A stretch of 64,000 nt of DNA, taken from the NCBI GenBank assembly GCA_965198825.1, contig CBDAQB010000003.1:434001-498000 (forward strand), given 5' to 3'. Origin of the DNA: BOG-908 sp965198825. Its GTDB lineage: Bacteria > Pseudomonadota > Alphaproteobacteria > Acetobacterales > Acetobacteraceae. The notes beneath the pieces are model-generated. The model searched no databases and was not told the origin of the DNA. It was given only the letters and a program-made list of their open reading frames with translations. The position numbers and the translations under genes are program-made. Below, piece by piece: positions 51,941-60,376 of the stretch. Positions within the stretch are counted from its first letter, which is position 1. Every line of letters begins with the position of its first letter.

Positions 51941-52654
51941 CTAGCCGAGTGCCGCCGTCTGGGCGGCGAACAGCGCCTCCGTGCCGGCTTTCGCCAGGCC
52001 GAGAAGCGACAGGAACTGCGCCTCGGTGAAAGGCTCCTGCTCCGCGGTGCCCTGGATCTCCACGATCCCGCCGCCTTGGGTGAGGACAAAATTGGCGTCC
52101 GCCTCCGCGCCGCTGTCCTCCAGATAATCGAGGTCGAGCATCGCTGCGCCTTCCACCAGGCCGCAGGACACCGCCGCCACCTGGCCGTTGAGAGGCACCG
52201 CGGCGATCACCCGGTTCTCCACCAGCTTCCTGAACGCCAACGCCAGCGCCACATAGGCACCGGTGATGGAGGCGCATCGTGTGCCGCCATCGGCGTTCAG
52301 CACGTCGCAGTCGATGGCGACAGACATCTCGCCCATGGCGGCGCGGTCCACCACGGCGCGCAGAGAACGGCCAATCAGCCGCTGGATTTCCTGGGTGCGC
52401 CCCGACTGTTTGCCGCGCGCCGCCTCGCGGTCGCCGCGCGTATGCGTGGCGCGCGGCAGCATACCGTACTCTGCCGTCACCCAGCCGAGCCCCTTGCCGC
52501 GCAGGAACGGCGGCACCTTGCCCTCGACGCTCGCCGTGCACAGCACCTCAGTGCCGCCCATGCGGATGAGGCAGCTGCCCTCTGCATGATGCGAGAACCC
52601 CGGTTCGATGGACACGCGTCGCAGCATGTCGGCAGCTCGGCCTTCCAGGCGCAT
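51941..52654 (-). CDS. rph: Ribonuclease PH
   Basis: 237 aa. Phosphorolytic 3' exoribonuclease of tRNA maturation. Landmarks: GFSHHAEGSCLIRMGGTEVLCTASVE, WVTAEYGMLPRATH, RTQEIQRLIGRSLRAVVD, CDVLNADGGTRCASITGAYVA, SCGLVEGAAMLDLDYLEDSGAEADANFV. First gene of the rph-rdgB-hemW operon and divergent from hrcA, the usual alphaproteobacterial arrangement. Confidence 0.95.
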   Translation of the reverse strand: MRLEGRAADMLRRVSIEPGFSHHAEGSCLIRMGGTEVLCTASVEGKVPPFLRGKGLGWVTAEYGMLPRATHTRGDREAARGKQSGRTQEIQRLIGRSLRAVVDRAAMGEMSVAIDCDVLNADGGTRCASITGAYVALALAFRKLVENRVIAAVPLNGQVAAVSCGLVEGAAMLDLDYLEDSGAEADANFVLTQGGGIVEIQGTAEQEPFTEAQFLSLLGLAKAGTEALFAAQTAALG

Positions 52655-52750
52655 GGATCAGGTCTTTCGTAAACAGGCCGCGCTTCTAACGCCTGTGTGC
52701 GCCTGCGCCAAACCTTCCCTTCCATGTGCGCTTCTCCGTTCCCGAAGCCT

Positions 52751-52890
52751 AGGTCCACCACAAAGGACGGAAGAACGCGAAACTCCGCTAAGAAGCCGGG
52801 GCTAAGACCCTACCGCCGGCCATTATCTTGAACAGGAAGGCTCCGCGTCTTGGTGAACCTTCGCGTTCTTCCCATCTTCGTGGTGGACCT
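52751..52890. repeat. Family 3 inverted repeat copy
   Basis: An 11-bp perfect outer pair (AGGTCCACCAC with GTGGTGGACCT) frames a region with CGCGAAACTCC/CGCGTTCTTCC-type words. It fills most of the 326-bp gap between the divergent rph and hrcA genes; I do not see a CIRCE operator or any gene there. Confidence 0.7.
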
Positions 52891-52980
52891 GACAGTCTCG
52901 CCGCGTAGCCCAGAGTCGAACATCAGCGCTACGCATCGGCGCTAGGGTTACAAGCAAATCGGGCCATATACTCGCGAACG

Positions 52981-54051
52981 ATGGACCTCGCCTCCAGACC
53001 GCTCTCCCCGCAATCCAGTGCCATAGGGCTCGACCCGCGCGCCGCCGCCGTGCTGCGCGAAATCGTCGAGCAATATGTCGGCACAGGCGAGCCCGTCGGC
53101 AGCCGCACCCTGGCACGGCGCCTGCCGCTCTCCCTGTCGCCCGCCACCATACGCAACGTCATGGCGGACCTCACCGACGCCGGCCTGCTGTTCGCGCCGC
53201 ACACCTCGGCAGGACGCCTGCCGACAAACGCCGGGCTTCGCCTGTTCGTCGACGGCCTCTTACAATTCGGCGACCTCGCAGCAGAGGACCGCGACTCCAT
53301 TACACGCCAGCTCGGCGCGCACGGCCGCAGCCTGCAGGACACGCTGGCAGACGCGTCCGCCATGCTCTCCGGCCTGAGCCAGGCCGCCGGCATGGTCCTG
53401 GCGCCCAAATCAGACGGCGCCATCAAGCATATTGAGTTCGCTTCGCTGGGCTCCGGCCGCGCGCTCGTCATCCTGGTCGCGGCAGATGGCCAGGTGGAGA
53501 ACCGGGTCATCGAAATCCCGCCTGGCCTGCCGCCCAGCGCGCTCACCGAGGCCGCCAACTATCTCAACGCCCGCGCCGCCGGCCGAACGCTCGCCGACAT
53601 ACGCCGGCGCGTGTCGGAGGAGATGGCGAGCGACCGCGGCCAGCTCGACCAGCTCGCCGCCGTCGTCGTCGAGGCGGGGCTCGCCACCTGGACCGACAGC
53701 GGGCGCGGCGGCAGCCTGATCGTGCGCGGCCAGTCCCGCCTTCTCTCGGACGTCACGCAAATCGAAAACCTCGCCGCCATACAGGTCCTGTTCGAGCGGC
53801 TCGAAACCCAGGAGACCATGCTGCGCCTCCTGGAACTGGCCGAGCAGTCCGACGGCGTGCGCATCTTCATAGGCGCCGAAAGCCCGGTATTCGGCACCTC
53901 CGGCGTCTCCATGATCGTCGCCCCCGCCCGCAACGCCGCAGACCGCATCGTCGGCGCCATAGGCGTGATCGGCCCAACCCGCATTAACTATGGCCGGATC
54001 ATTCCGGTGGTGGATTACACCGCAAGGGTCATCGGGCGCCTGCTGGGCTGA
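52981..54051 (+). CDS. hrcA: Heat-inducible transcription repressor HrcA
   Basis: 356 aa. N-terminal winged helix (REIVEQYVGTGEPVGSRTLARRLPLSLSPATIRNVMADL) and C-terminal GAF-like/dimerisation parts ending IGVIGPTRINYGRIIPVVDYTARVIGRLL. It should repress groESL via CIRCE. grpE, its frequent neighbour, is not downstream; a vapBC pair follows 63 bp on. Confidence 0.95.
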   Translation: MDLASRPLSPQSSAIGLDPRAAAVLREIVEQYVGTGEPVGSRTLARRLPLSLSPATIRNVMADLTDAGLLFAPHTSAGRLPTNAGLRLFVDGLLQFGDLAAEDRDSITRQLGAHGRSLQDTLADASAMLSGLSQAAGMVLAPKSDGAIKHIEFASLGSGRALVILVAADGQVENRVIEIPPGLPPSALTEAANYLNARAAGRTLADIRRRVSEEMASDRGQLDQLAAVVVEAGLATWTDSGRGGSLIVRGQSRLLSDVTQIENLAAIQVLFERLETQETMLRLLELAEQSDGVRIFIGAESPVFGTSGVSMIVAPARNAADRIVGAIGVIGPTRINYGRIIPVVDYTARVIGRLLG

Positions 54052-54114
54052 ACCACCCTGGATTTCGCCGTCTAGACGCTCTATCTAGATGCCCTTCAAG
54101 ATGAGTATCGGGTC

Positions 54115-54366
54115 ATGGCTTTGAGCATCAAGACTGCCGAGGCCGATGGGCTCGCCCGTCATCTGGCGCGGCTGACAGGCGAGAGCATGACTGATGCGAT
54201 TACCATCGCCTTGCGCGAACGCCTGGCGCGCGAGCGTGCCAAGCGGGAAGCAGCCGCCGATCTTCCCCGGCGGTTGGAAGCCCTCTCTGCCCGCCTTCGC
54301 GCCGACTACGATTGCCAGCCGGTTACCCGTGCCGAATGGGATGCCGCCTCGGGCGACGAAGCTTGA
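54115..54366 (+). CDS. vapB: VapB-type antitoxin
   Basis: 83 aa. Start ALSIKTAEADGLARHLARLTGESMTDAITIALRERL is the short ribbon-helix-helix/PSK-type antitoxin pattern; the C-terminal charged part would wrap the toxin. Its TGA overlaps the vapC start (TTGA). Confidence 0.88.
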   Translation: MALSIKTAEADGLARHLARLTGESMTDAITIALRERLARERAKREAAADLPRRLEALSARLRADYDCQPVTRAEWDAASGDEA

Positions 54367-54764
54367 TTGTCGTCGACTCGTCCGCCGTCGTCGCCATCCT
54401 GTTCGGCGAAAGCGCCGCCCCCGCCTTGCTGACCCGCCTGTCTGCCGATCCCGAACGGATCATGTCGGTCGCGTCCTATCTCGAAACGGGCACTGTCTTG
54501 GCAGGCCGAAGGACCAGAGACCGCCTGCGCGCCATTGACGACCTCGATCATTTTCTGGCCGAGGCTGGCATTGCACTGGCCGCAGTCGACGAGGCGCAGG
54601 CGCGCGTCGCCTTGGCCGCGCGTATCCGCTTCGGCCGCGGCATGGGCCACGGCGGCCTGCTCAACTTCGGCGATAGTTTCTCCTACGCTCTCGCACGCAC
54701 GAGGCAGGCGCCGCTGCTGTTCACCGGCGATGATTTCGGCACCACGGATGTCGCCATAGCCTGA
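54363..54764 (+). CDS. vapC: VapC-type PIN-domain toxin ribonuclease
   Basis: 133 aa from TTG at 54363. PIN domain acids: VVDSSAVVAILFGE (first Asp), SVASYLETG (Glu), HGGLLNFGDSFSYALAR (third) and LFTGDDF (fourth). Site-specific RNase, usually tRNA or rRNA, neutralised by VapB. The 4-bp overlap shows coupling. Confidence 0.9.
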   Translation: MIVVDSSAVVAILFGESAAPALLTRLSADPERIMSVASYLETGTVLAGRRTRDRLRAIDDLDHFLAEAGIALAAVDEAQARVALAARIRFGRGMGHGGLLNFGDSFSYALARTRQAPLLFTGDDFGTTDVAIA

Positions 54765-54807
54765 TCACGACGGCCGGTTCTTCCCTGAGGAGGGAGGCCG
54801 AAGACGC

Positions 54808-55647
54808 TTACTGATCCGCGGCCCCAAGCAGCACGTCCCGCAAAGCCGACCAGCTCTCCCGGTCGGGCGCGCAAATCAGCCCGCCGGTGATTTCGCCTGG
54901 AACATAGGCGGAGCCATCGTATTTGGCGGAGAAGCCGCCTGCCTCCTTGTGGAGCAGCCAGCCTGGCAGATGATCCCAGGGCATCAGCCGGTTGAACATG
55001 ACGAAATGGCAGTGCCCGGCCGCCAGCATGCGGTACTGGTGCGCGGCACAGCGGAAGTCCCACACCTGCGCCACGCGCTGCAGGTTCGGCAGCACCTCGT
55101 CGCGCAGTTCGGGCGACAGATACCGCCAGGAAGCGGCGCCGGTCATGTGGCTGGGCGGCACCGGCGCTGCGACATGCAACGGCAACCGGGTGCCGTCGCC
55201 GGCGATCTCCCAGGCGCCCTGGCCGCGCAAGGCGATAGCGGCGCTGTCGCTCACCGGATCCAGGATGACGGCCGCTTCGACCCGGCCGCGCACGATGGCG
55301 GCCGCCATGGTGCCGAACAGCGGCAGGCCAGCCGCGAAATTGCTGGTGCCGTCCACCGGATCGACCACGAAGGCGAGTTCGGCGCCGGCGAGGCGCGCAA
55401 GCAGGCCACGGTCGCGCGAAGTGGCTTCCTCGCCGACCACGAGGCAGCCCGGGTAGGCATCGTGCAGGGCGCTGGTGATCATCGCCTCCGCGGCTTCGTC
55501 CGCGTCGGTCACCAGATCGAGCGGCCCGTTCTTCTGGCGCACCGCACGGGCGCCAAGCTGGCGGAAGCGCGGCATGATTTCGGTGCGTGCAGCCTCGCGC
55601 AACAGCGCATCGAGTGCTGCGACCTCCTGGTGCCCAAACTGCGTCAT
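54808..55647 (-). CDS. Inositol-monophosphatase-family phosphatase, probable HisN-type histidinol-phosphatase
   Basis: 279 aa. Metal motifs: VVGEEATS (Glu), FVVDPVDGTSNFAAGLPLFGTMAA (Asp/Asp) and MPWDHLPGWLLHKEAGG (Asp). Family members hydrolyse inositol phosphates, fructose-1,6-bisphosphate or histidinol phosphate; the alphaproteobacterial HisN role is likely but unproven. The start overlaps the hflX stop by 4 bp (ATGA). Confidence 0.88.
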   Translation of the reverse strand: MTQFGHQEVAALDALLREAARTEIMPRFRQLGARAVRQKNGPLDLVTDADEAAEAMITSALHDAYPGCLVVGEEATSRDRGLLARLAGAELAFVVDPVDGTSNFAAGLPLFGTMAAAIVRGRVEAAVILDPVSDSAAIALRGQGAWEIAGDGTRLPLHVAAPVPPSHMTGAASWRYLSPELRDEVLPNLQRVAQVWDFRCAAHQYRMLAAGHCHFVMFNRLMPWDHLPGWLLHKEAGGFSAKYDGSAYVPGEITGGLICAPDRESWSALRDVLLGAADQ

Positions 55648-56831
55648 GCAGCTTCCCCATGGCCTGGACGCTCGAAGCGGGCGCGGTCGGCGGGGAGAAG
55701 GCGCACGGCGACATGGGCGGCGTCCTCGCCGTCCTGCCTGGCGACCACTTCGCCATGCTCGTAGAGCCATGCCAGCCTCGCGCCGTCGCCGTGCGGAATG
55801 TCATACTCCGCCAGCTCCATGCCAGCAGCGATACGCGCATCCAGCGCCTCCGCGAGAGCATCGAGCCCTTCGCCGGTCACCGCAGACACGGCGACGCTTC
55901 CCGGCTTGGCCGGCAGCGCTGCCGCCCCGCCCAGCAAATCCGCCTTGTTCAGCACCTCGATCGTCCGCCCGGCGTAGTCGGTATCGAGCGTGCCGTCATG
56001 CGCCATGCCGTCCAGCACGGCGATGACGTCGGCACTCTGGGCCGCGCTGTCCGGGTGCGCCGCGTCGCGCACATGCAGGATGACATCGGCCTCGGCGACT
56101 TCTTCCAAGGTCGCGCGGAAGGCGGCCACGAGTTCGGTCGGCAGGTCGCTGATGAACCCCACCGTATCGGACAAAATGATGCGCCGTCCCGACGGCAGGC
56201 GAAGCCCGCGCATGGTCGGGTCGAGCGTTGCGAAAAGCTGGTCCTGCGCATGCACGTCCGCGCCTGTCAGCGCATTGAACAGCGTGGATTTGCCGGCGTT
56301 CGTGTAGCCGACCAGGGCGACCACAGGAAAAGGCACCCGCTTGCGTGCACTGCGGTGCAGGCCGCGTGTCCGACGCACCTGCTCCAGCTCCCGCTTCAGC
56401 CGGACGATACGGTCGGTGATCAGCCGCCTATCCGCCTCGATCTGCGTCTCGCCTGGACCACCCAGGAAGCCGAAGCCGCCGCGCTGCCGCTCGAGATGGG
56501 TCCAGGACCGCACCAGTCGCGAGCGCTGATAATCCAGGTGGGCCAGTTCCACCTGCAGCGAGCCTTCGCGTGTCACAGCGCGCTCGCCGAAGATGTCCAG
56601 GATGAGGCCGGTGCGGTCGATCACCTTGGTGCCCCAGCGGCGCTCGAGGTTGCGCTGCTGCACGGGACTCAGCGCCGCATCCACGATGGCGACGGTAACA
56701 TCCGCCTCCTTCAGCGCAGCGCCTTCGGTCTCCACCTGCCCATCGCCAAGCAAGGTCGCCGGCCGGCGCTGGCGTAGCGGCAGAATGGAAGTGTGGCTGA
56801 CAACGAGCCCGATGGAGGAGGCCAGGCCCAC
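55644..56831 (-). CDS. hflX: HflX ribosome-associated GTPase
   Basis: 395 aa from GTG 56831. N-terminal HflX domain (RPATLLGDGQVE, FGERAVTREGSLQVELAHLDYQRSRL, GGPGETQIEADRR) and G domain with G1 GYTNAGKST, G3 DTVGF, G4 NKAD, G5 SAVTG. Acts on stalled or heat-damaged ribosomes. Family-like coding continues upstream in the same frame (AAVILPWETSRGER and AAEARLAEAVGLASSIGL, to about 56945) with no ATG, GTG or TTG before an in-frame stop near 57036, so the true start is unclear. It follows hfq. Confidence 0.9.
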   Translation of the reverse strand: MGLASSIGLVVSHTSILPLRQRRPATLLGDGQVETEGAALKEADVTVAIVDAALSPVQQRNLERRWGTKVIDRTGLILDIFGERAVTREGSLQVELAHLDYQRSRLVRSWTHLERQRGGFGFLGGPGETQIEADRRLITDRIVRLKRELEQVRRTRGLHRSARKRVPFPVVALVGYTNAGKSTLFNALTGADVHAQDQLFATLDPTMRGLRLPSGRRIILSDTVGFISDLPTELVAAFRATLEEVAEADVILHVRDAAHPDSAAQSADVIAVLDGMAHDGTLDTDYAGRTIEVLNKADLLGGAAALPAKPGSVAVSAVTGEGLDALAEALDARIAAGMELAEYDIPHGDGARLAWLYEHGEVVARQDGEDAAHVAVRLLPADRARFERPGHGEAA

Positions 56832-57006
56832 CGCTTCGGCAAGCCGTGCCTCTGCCGCACGCTGCGGATCAGGCCCTGTCGCCGCGGGGTCGATACTTCT
56901 GCCGCGTTCCCCCCTGCTGGTTTCCCAGGGAAGGATGACGGCGGCTTGAGTCGCTGCCGGCCGGCCGTCATGGGCAGGACGAGGGCCCCGAGGGCCCTCA
57001 GGTATT

Positions 57007-57285
57007 TCAGTCGTCGAGATTTGCTGCGCCCGTACTCATGGCCGCCGCCTCCTTGGCGGGGTCGAACAGCTGAATCGGCGCGCCCGGCATGACCGTGCTG
57101 ATGGCGTGCTTATACACCAGCTGGGTATGCCCGTCGCGCCGAAGCAGCACGGAGAAATTGTCGAACCAGGTGATGATACCCTGCAGCTTCACGCCATTGA
57201 TGAGGAAGACGGTGACAGGCGTCTTGGCCTTGCGCACGTGATTCAGGAAGACGTCCTGAACGTTCTGCGGTTTCTCGGTGGCCAC
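57007..57285 (-). CDS. hfq: RNA chaperone Hfq
   Basis: 92 aa, GTG start with AAAGGAC upstream. Sm1 NVQDVFLNHVRKAKTPVTVFLINGVKLQGIITWFDNFSVLLRR and Sm2 LVYKHAISTV are clear. The hexamer binds sRNAs and U-rich ends. Its short acidic C-terminus is alphaproteobacterial in style. In the dat-hfq-hflX block. Confidence 0.97.
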   Translation of the reverse strand: MATEKPQNVQDVFLNHVRKAKTPVTVFLINGVKLQGIITWFDNFSVLLRRDGHTQLVYKHAISTVMPGAPIQLFDPAKEAAAMSTGAANLDD

Positions 57286-57425
57286 GGAGTTTGGTCCTTT
57301 TTGTTGTTCGGCCCTGGGTTTGGCGTCCGGGCCGTATCTGCAAGGCTCGTGCCGGGCGTCCCGGACTGCCTGCCTGCTCGCAGTATATCCGGACTTGTAA
57401 CATCAGCACCCCCGCGCACAAGCGC

Positions 57426-58283
57426 TCAGCCGTTGCCCCGGACATGCTGCGCAAACAGCGCAAACAGGCGTTGCGACACCGGCCCCACGCGCCCGTCGGC
57501 CACCGGCGCGCCGTCGATGGCGAGAATGGGCTTCACGAAGCTCGTCGCCGCCGTGAGAAACACCTCGCGCGCCGACCGCAACTCCCCGAGCGAAAACGCA
57601 CGCTCCTCGAAGACCGTGTTCCCGCCTGCAAGTTCGGCGATCAAGGCCGCCCGAGTGCAGCCGGGCAGGATGGCATGGCTGAGCGGCCGGGTGCGCAGAA
57701 CGCCATTCCCATCGACGATCCACACCGAGGTCGAAGCGCCTTCGGTGACCATGCCGGCGCTGTCATGAAGGATGGCTTCGAGGGCACCTTCGTCGCGCGC
57801 TGCCTGCCGCGCGAGCACGTTCGGCAGCAGCGACACCGACTTGATGTCGCAACGCGCCCACCGCTCGTCCGGCCTGGTGACGGCGGCCGCCGTCCAGCCC
57901 TCCAGGCTGTCCGGAAAGGCCGCCGCCCTGTGCAAGGTGACCACCAGCGACGGCCGGGTGCCGGCAGGCGGGAACGGATGCTCCCGCCGCGCCACCCCGC
58001 GCGTCACCTGCATGTAGAGCAGCCCATGGCGCCGCCGATTGCGCCGCGCGACTTCGCGCAGCACGGAGGTCAGCGCGCCGCGGCTCAGGGGTGCCGCAAT
58101 ACGCAGCTCGCGCAACGAACGGTCCAGCCTGTCGAGATGCAGCGCCTCGTCGACGAAGCGCCCCTCGTGCAAATACAAAACTTCATAGACGCCATCAGCG
58201 AACTGATAGCCGCGGTCCTCCACGTGAACGCAGGCCAGGGAATGCGGCAGGTAGCTGCCGTTGACATAGGCAATTCGGCTCAT
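57426..58283 (-). CDS. dat: D-amino-acid aminotransferase (fold type IV)
   Basis: 285 aa. PLP fold type IV: AYVNGSYLP and VHVEDRGYQFADGVYEVL, the cofactor Lys in CDIKSVSLLPNVLA, GMVTEGASTSVWIV and a cofactor-binding Thr-rich end. Interconverts D-alanine and other D-amino acids with keto acids; a branched-chain variant cannot be excluded. 140 bp upstream of hfq. Confidence 0.9.
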   Translation of the reverse strand: MSRIAYVNGSYLPHSLACVHVEDRGYQFADGVYEVLYLHEGRFVDEALHLDRLDRSLRELRIAAPLSRGALTSVLREVARRNRRRHGLLYMQVTRGVARREHPFPPAGTRPSLVVTLHRAAAFPDSLEGWTAAAVTRPDERWARCDIKSVSLLPNVLARQAARDEGALEAILHDSAGMVTEGASTSVWIVDGNGVLRTRPLSHAILPGCTRAALIAELAGGNTVFEERAFSLGELRSAREVFLTAATSFVKPILAIDGAPVADGRVGPVSQRLFALFAQHVRGNG

Positions 58284-58302
58284 GGGCGATGGCTATACGA
58301 CG

Positions 58303-58815
58303 TCACCGCGACAGTAAGCCAGCCGTTGCGAAGTTCGCTGATTGTCTCATGACCTTTCCAATCAGGCAGCACGCGCGGCACGACCGCCGGCCGATTACGT
58401 CGATGATCTTCACGAAGGTGCTCTCCATGTGATCCTTGACGATCTCGGGCGAATAGACATGCTGCTTGATGCCGACGGCGATGCCATCGAGATAATTCAG
58501 CACGGTAATGAGGTCGTGGCTGGAGATGGCCGCAGCGCCGTAATCAACGCCTCCCTGGGAGGCTGCCCAGATGCGCGCCGTGGCGGCAGCGATGACCGGA
58601 TCGCCGTAGTAGCGCTCGCAAACCCGCAGCGTGTTGGTCTCGATCAGCCTGCGGTCGGCTTTCGCATCAGCTTCCCTGGCCAGCCGAAGCTGTTCAATCA
58701 ACGCCGAAAGCTGCCAGATGGCGGCCCCCGCGAGTGCCAGGGTCTCGAGGGCGAGTATCGCGGTTCCGACCGCCGTCAGCGCCTCGGCCGAGTAACCAAA
58801 GACTGTGTCACTCAT
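58303..58815 (-). CDS. Hypothetical membrane-anchored helical protein (DUF4760-like)
   Basis: 170 aa. One N-terminal helix (ALTAVGTAILALETLALAGAAIW), then a soluble helical region with VLNYLDGIAVGIKQHVYSPEIVKDHME that resembles DUF4760. The C-terminal 30 residues are Cys/Arg-rich and look unlike the rest, while another frame reads more naturally (VLPDWKGHETISELRNGWL), so a frameshift near 58390 is possible. It breaks the usual ntrX-dat spacing. Confidence 0.6.
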   Translation of the reverse strand: MSDTVFGYSAEALTAVGTAILALETLALAGAAIWQLSALIEQLRLAREADAKADRRLIETNTLRVCERYYGDPVIAAATARIWAASQGGVDYGAAAISSHDLITVLNYLDGIAVGIKQHVYSPEIVKDHMESTFVKIIDVIGRRSCRACCLIGKVMRQSANFATAGLLSR

Positions 58816-58930
58816 CGAAAACGCCCTTCAAACCGGGAGGGGCGGCCTAGAAGTTGGGTTTACCGCGGGTCATCTGCGACATCCTGCCATGAGCATGGGA
58901 AGATTAGGGTGGACCGCCCCCGATTGCCAG

Positions 58931-60334
58931 TCACGCCGGCGCCCGGTCCTCCGAATTCACGCCCAGCTGCTTCAGCTTCCGATGCAGCGCGCTCCGCTCC
59001 ATGCCGACGAACCCGGCCGTCCGGCTGATATTGCCGCCGAACCGCAGAAGCTGCGCCTGCAGATACTGCGTCTCGAACATGTCGCGCGCCTCGCGCAGCG
59101 GCAGCGCCATGACATCGGCGGTGCTGTCGAAATTCAGCAAGGCCGGCGCCCCCTGGCCGATTTCGGGCGGCAGCATTTCGGCGCGTATGGGCTCAGACGC
59201 CCCGCCAGGCGCCATGATGAGCAGCCAGTCCATCAGATTACGGAGCTGCCGCACATTGCCAGGCCACTCGTAGGCCTGCAGCGCAGTGATGGCATCAGCG
59301 GACAACTCCCGCGCCTGCATGCCTGAGCTCTCGGCAGACCGCTGCATGAAGTAACGCGCCAGTTCAGGCACATCCTCACGCCGCTCCTTCAGGCTCGGCA
59401 GGCGAAGCGGCACGACAGCGAGCCGGTAGAACAGATCCTCGCGGAAACGCCCGGCGGCGATCTCCGCCTGCAGGTCGCGGTTGGTGGTCGCCAGCACCCG
59501 CACATCCACCTTCACGCGCGACGAGCCGCCGATCCGCTCGAACGTCTGGTCCTGCAAGGCGCGCACGATCTTGCCCTGGGTCTCCAAGGGCATGTCGGAC
59601 ACCTCGTCGAGCAGCAGGGTGCCGCCATGCGCCCGCTCCAGCACGCCGGCGCGACGCGGCAGGGCTGCCGGATCGTTGCCAGCCTCCACGCCAAACAACT
59701 CCTCCTCGAAGCGGGCCGGGTTCAGGGTCGCGCAGTTCAGCGCCACGAACGGACCCTCCGCGCGGCGTGAGCGCGAATGTATGAGGCGGGAGACGACCTC
59801 CTTGCCTGACCCCGCAGGCCCGCTGATCAGAACGCGCGAGCCGGTGGGCGACACCCGCTCCACCTGGCTGCGCACGGCGTTCAAGGCAGGGCTGGTGCCG
59901 GTGAGCGACGCCTCCTGCCCGGCGCGCAGCCGAAGTTCCGCGTTCTCCGCCGCCAGCCGAGACGCCTCAAGCGCCCGCCTGATGACCAGCAGAAGCCGGT
60001 CAGACTGGAACGGCTTCTCGATGAAATCATAGGCGCCATGCTGAATGGCGGTGACCGCCATCTCGATCGTGCCGTGGCCGGAGATCATCACTGCCGGCAC
60101 CGCCGGCTCCTCCCGGTGCAGCGCACGCAGGATGCCCAGGCCATCGAGCCTGCTGCCCTGCAGCCAGACATCCAGCACGATCAGCGATGGCCGCCTTGCG
60201 CGGAAAGCCGCAATGGCCGCGTCGGAGTCGCCGGCCTGCCTGGTCTCGTAGCCCTCGTCCCGCAACAGCCCGTCGATGAGCAGCCTAATGTCGGGTTCGT
60301 CATCGACGATCAGGATTTCATGCGCCATCGTCAC
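58931..60334 (-). CDS. ntrX: Response regulator NtrX
   Basis: 467 aa. Receiver domain with VDDEPD and Asp55 in LDVWLQGSRLDGLGIL, a sigma-54-type AAA+ domain (Walker A GPAGSGKE, Walker B GGTLLLDEVSDMP) and a Fis-type HTH end (AGFVGMERSALHRKLKQLGV). The GAFTGA loop that contacts sigma-54 is replaced by VEAGNDPA, as commonly reported for alphaproteobacterial NtrX, so it probably regulates without activating sigma-54. 42 bp from ntrY's stop. Confidence 0.94.
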   Translation of the reverse strand: MTMAHEILIVDDEPDIRLLIDGLLRDEGYETRQAGDSDAAIAAFRARRPSLIVLDVWLQGSRLDGLGILRALHREEPAVPAVMISGHGTIEMAVTAIQHGAYDFIEKPFQSDRLLLVIRRALEASRLAAENAELRLRAGQEASLTGTSPALNAVRSQVERVSPTGSRVLISGPAGSGKEVVSRLIHSRSRRAEGPFVALNCATLNPARFEEELFGVEAGNDPAALPRRAGVLERAHGGTLLLDEVSDMPLETQGKIVRALQDQTFERIGGSSRVKVDVRVLATTNRDLQAEIAAGRFREDLFYRLAVVPLRLPSLKERREDVPELARYFMQRSAESSGMQARELSADAITALQAYEWPGNVRQLRNLMDWLLIMAPGGASEPIRAEMLPPEIGQGAPALLNFDSTADVMALPLREARDMFETQYLQAQLLRFGGNISRTAGFVGMERSALHRKLKQLGVNSEDRAPA

Positions 60335-60376
60335 CCTTCTCAGGTCGTGGGATAGCCATCCTGGCCATCCGGTCGT

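Noticed and set aside
52655..52980. A CIRCE operator upstream of hrcA
   Set aside because: No TTAGCACTC-N9-GAGTGCTAA-like inverted repeat is visible; the inverted repeat there belongs to family 3.
56711..56971. A separate small gene starting at ATG 56971 between hfq and hflX
   Set aside because: Its product is Arg/Pro-rich and unrelated to known families, while the hflX frame over the same bases resembles the HflX N-terminus.
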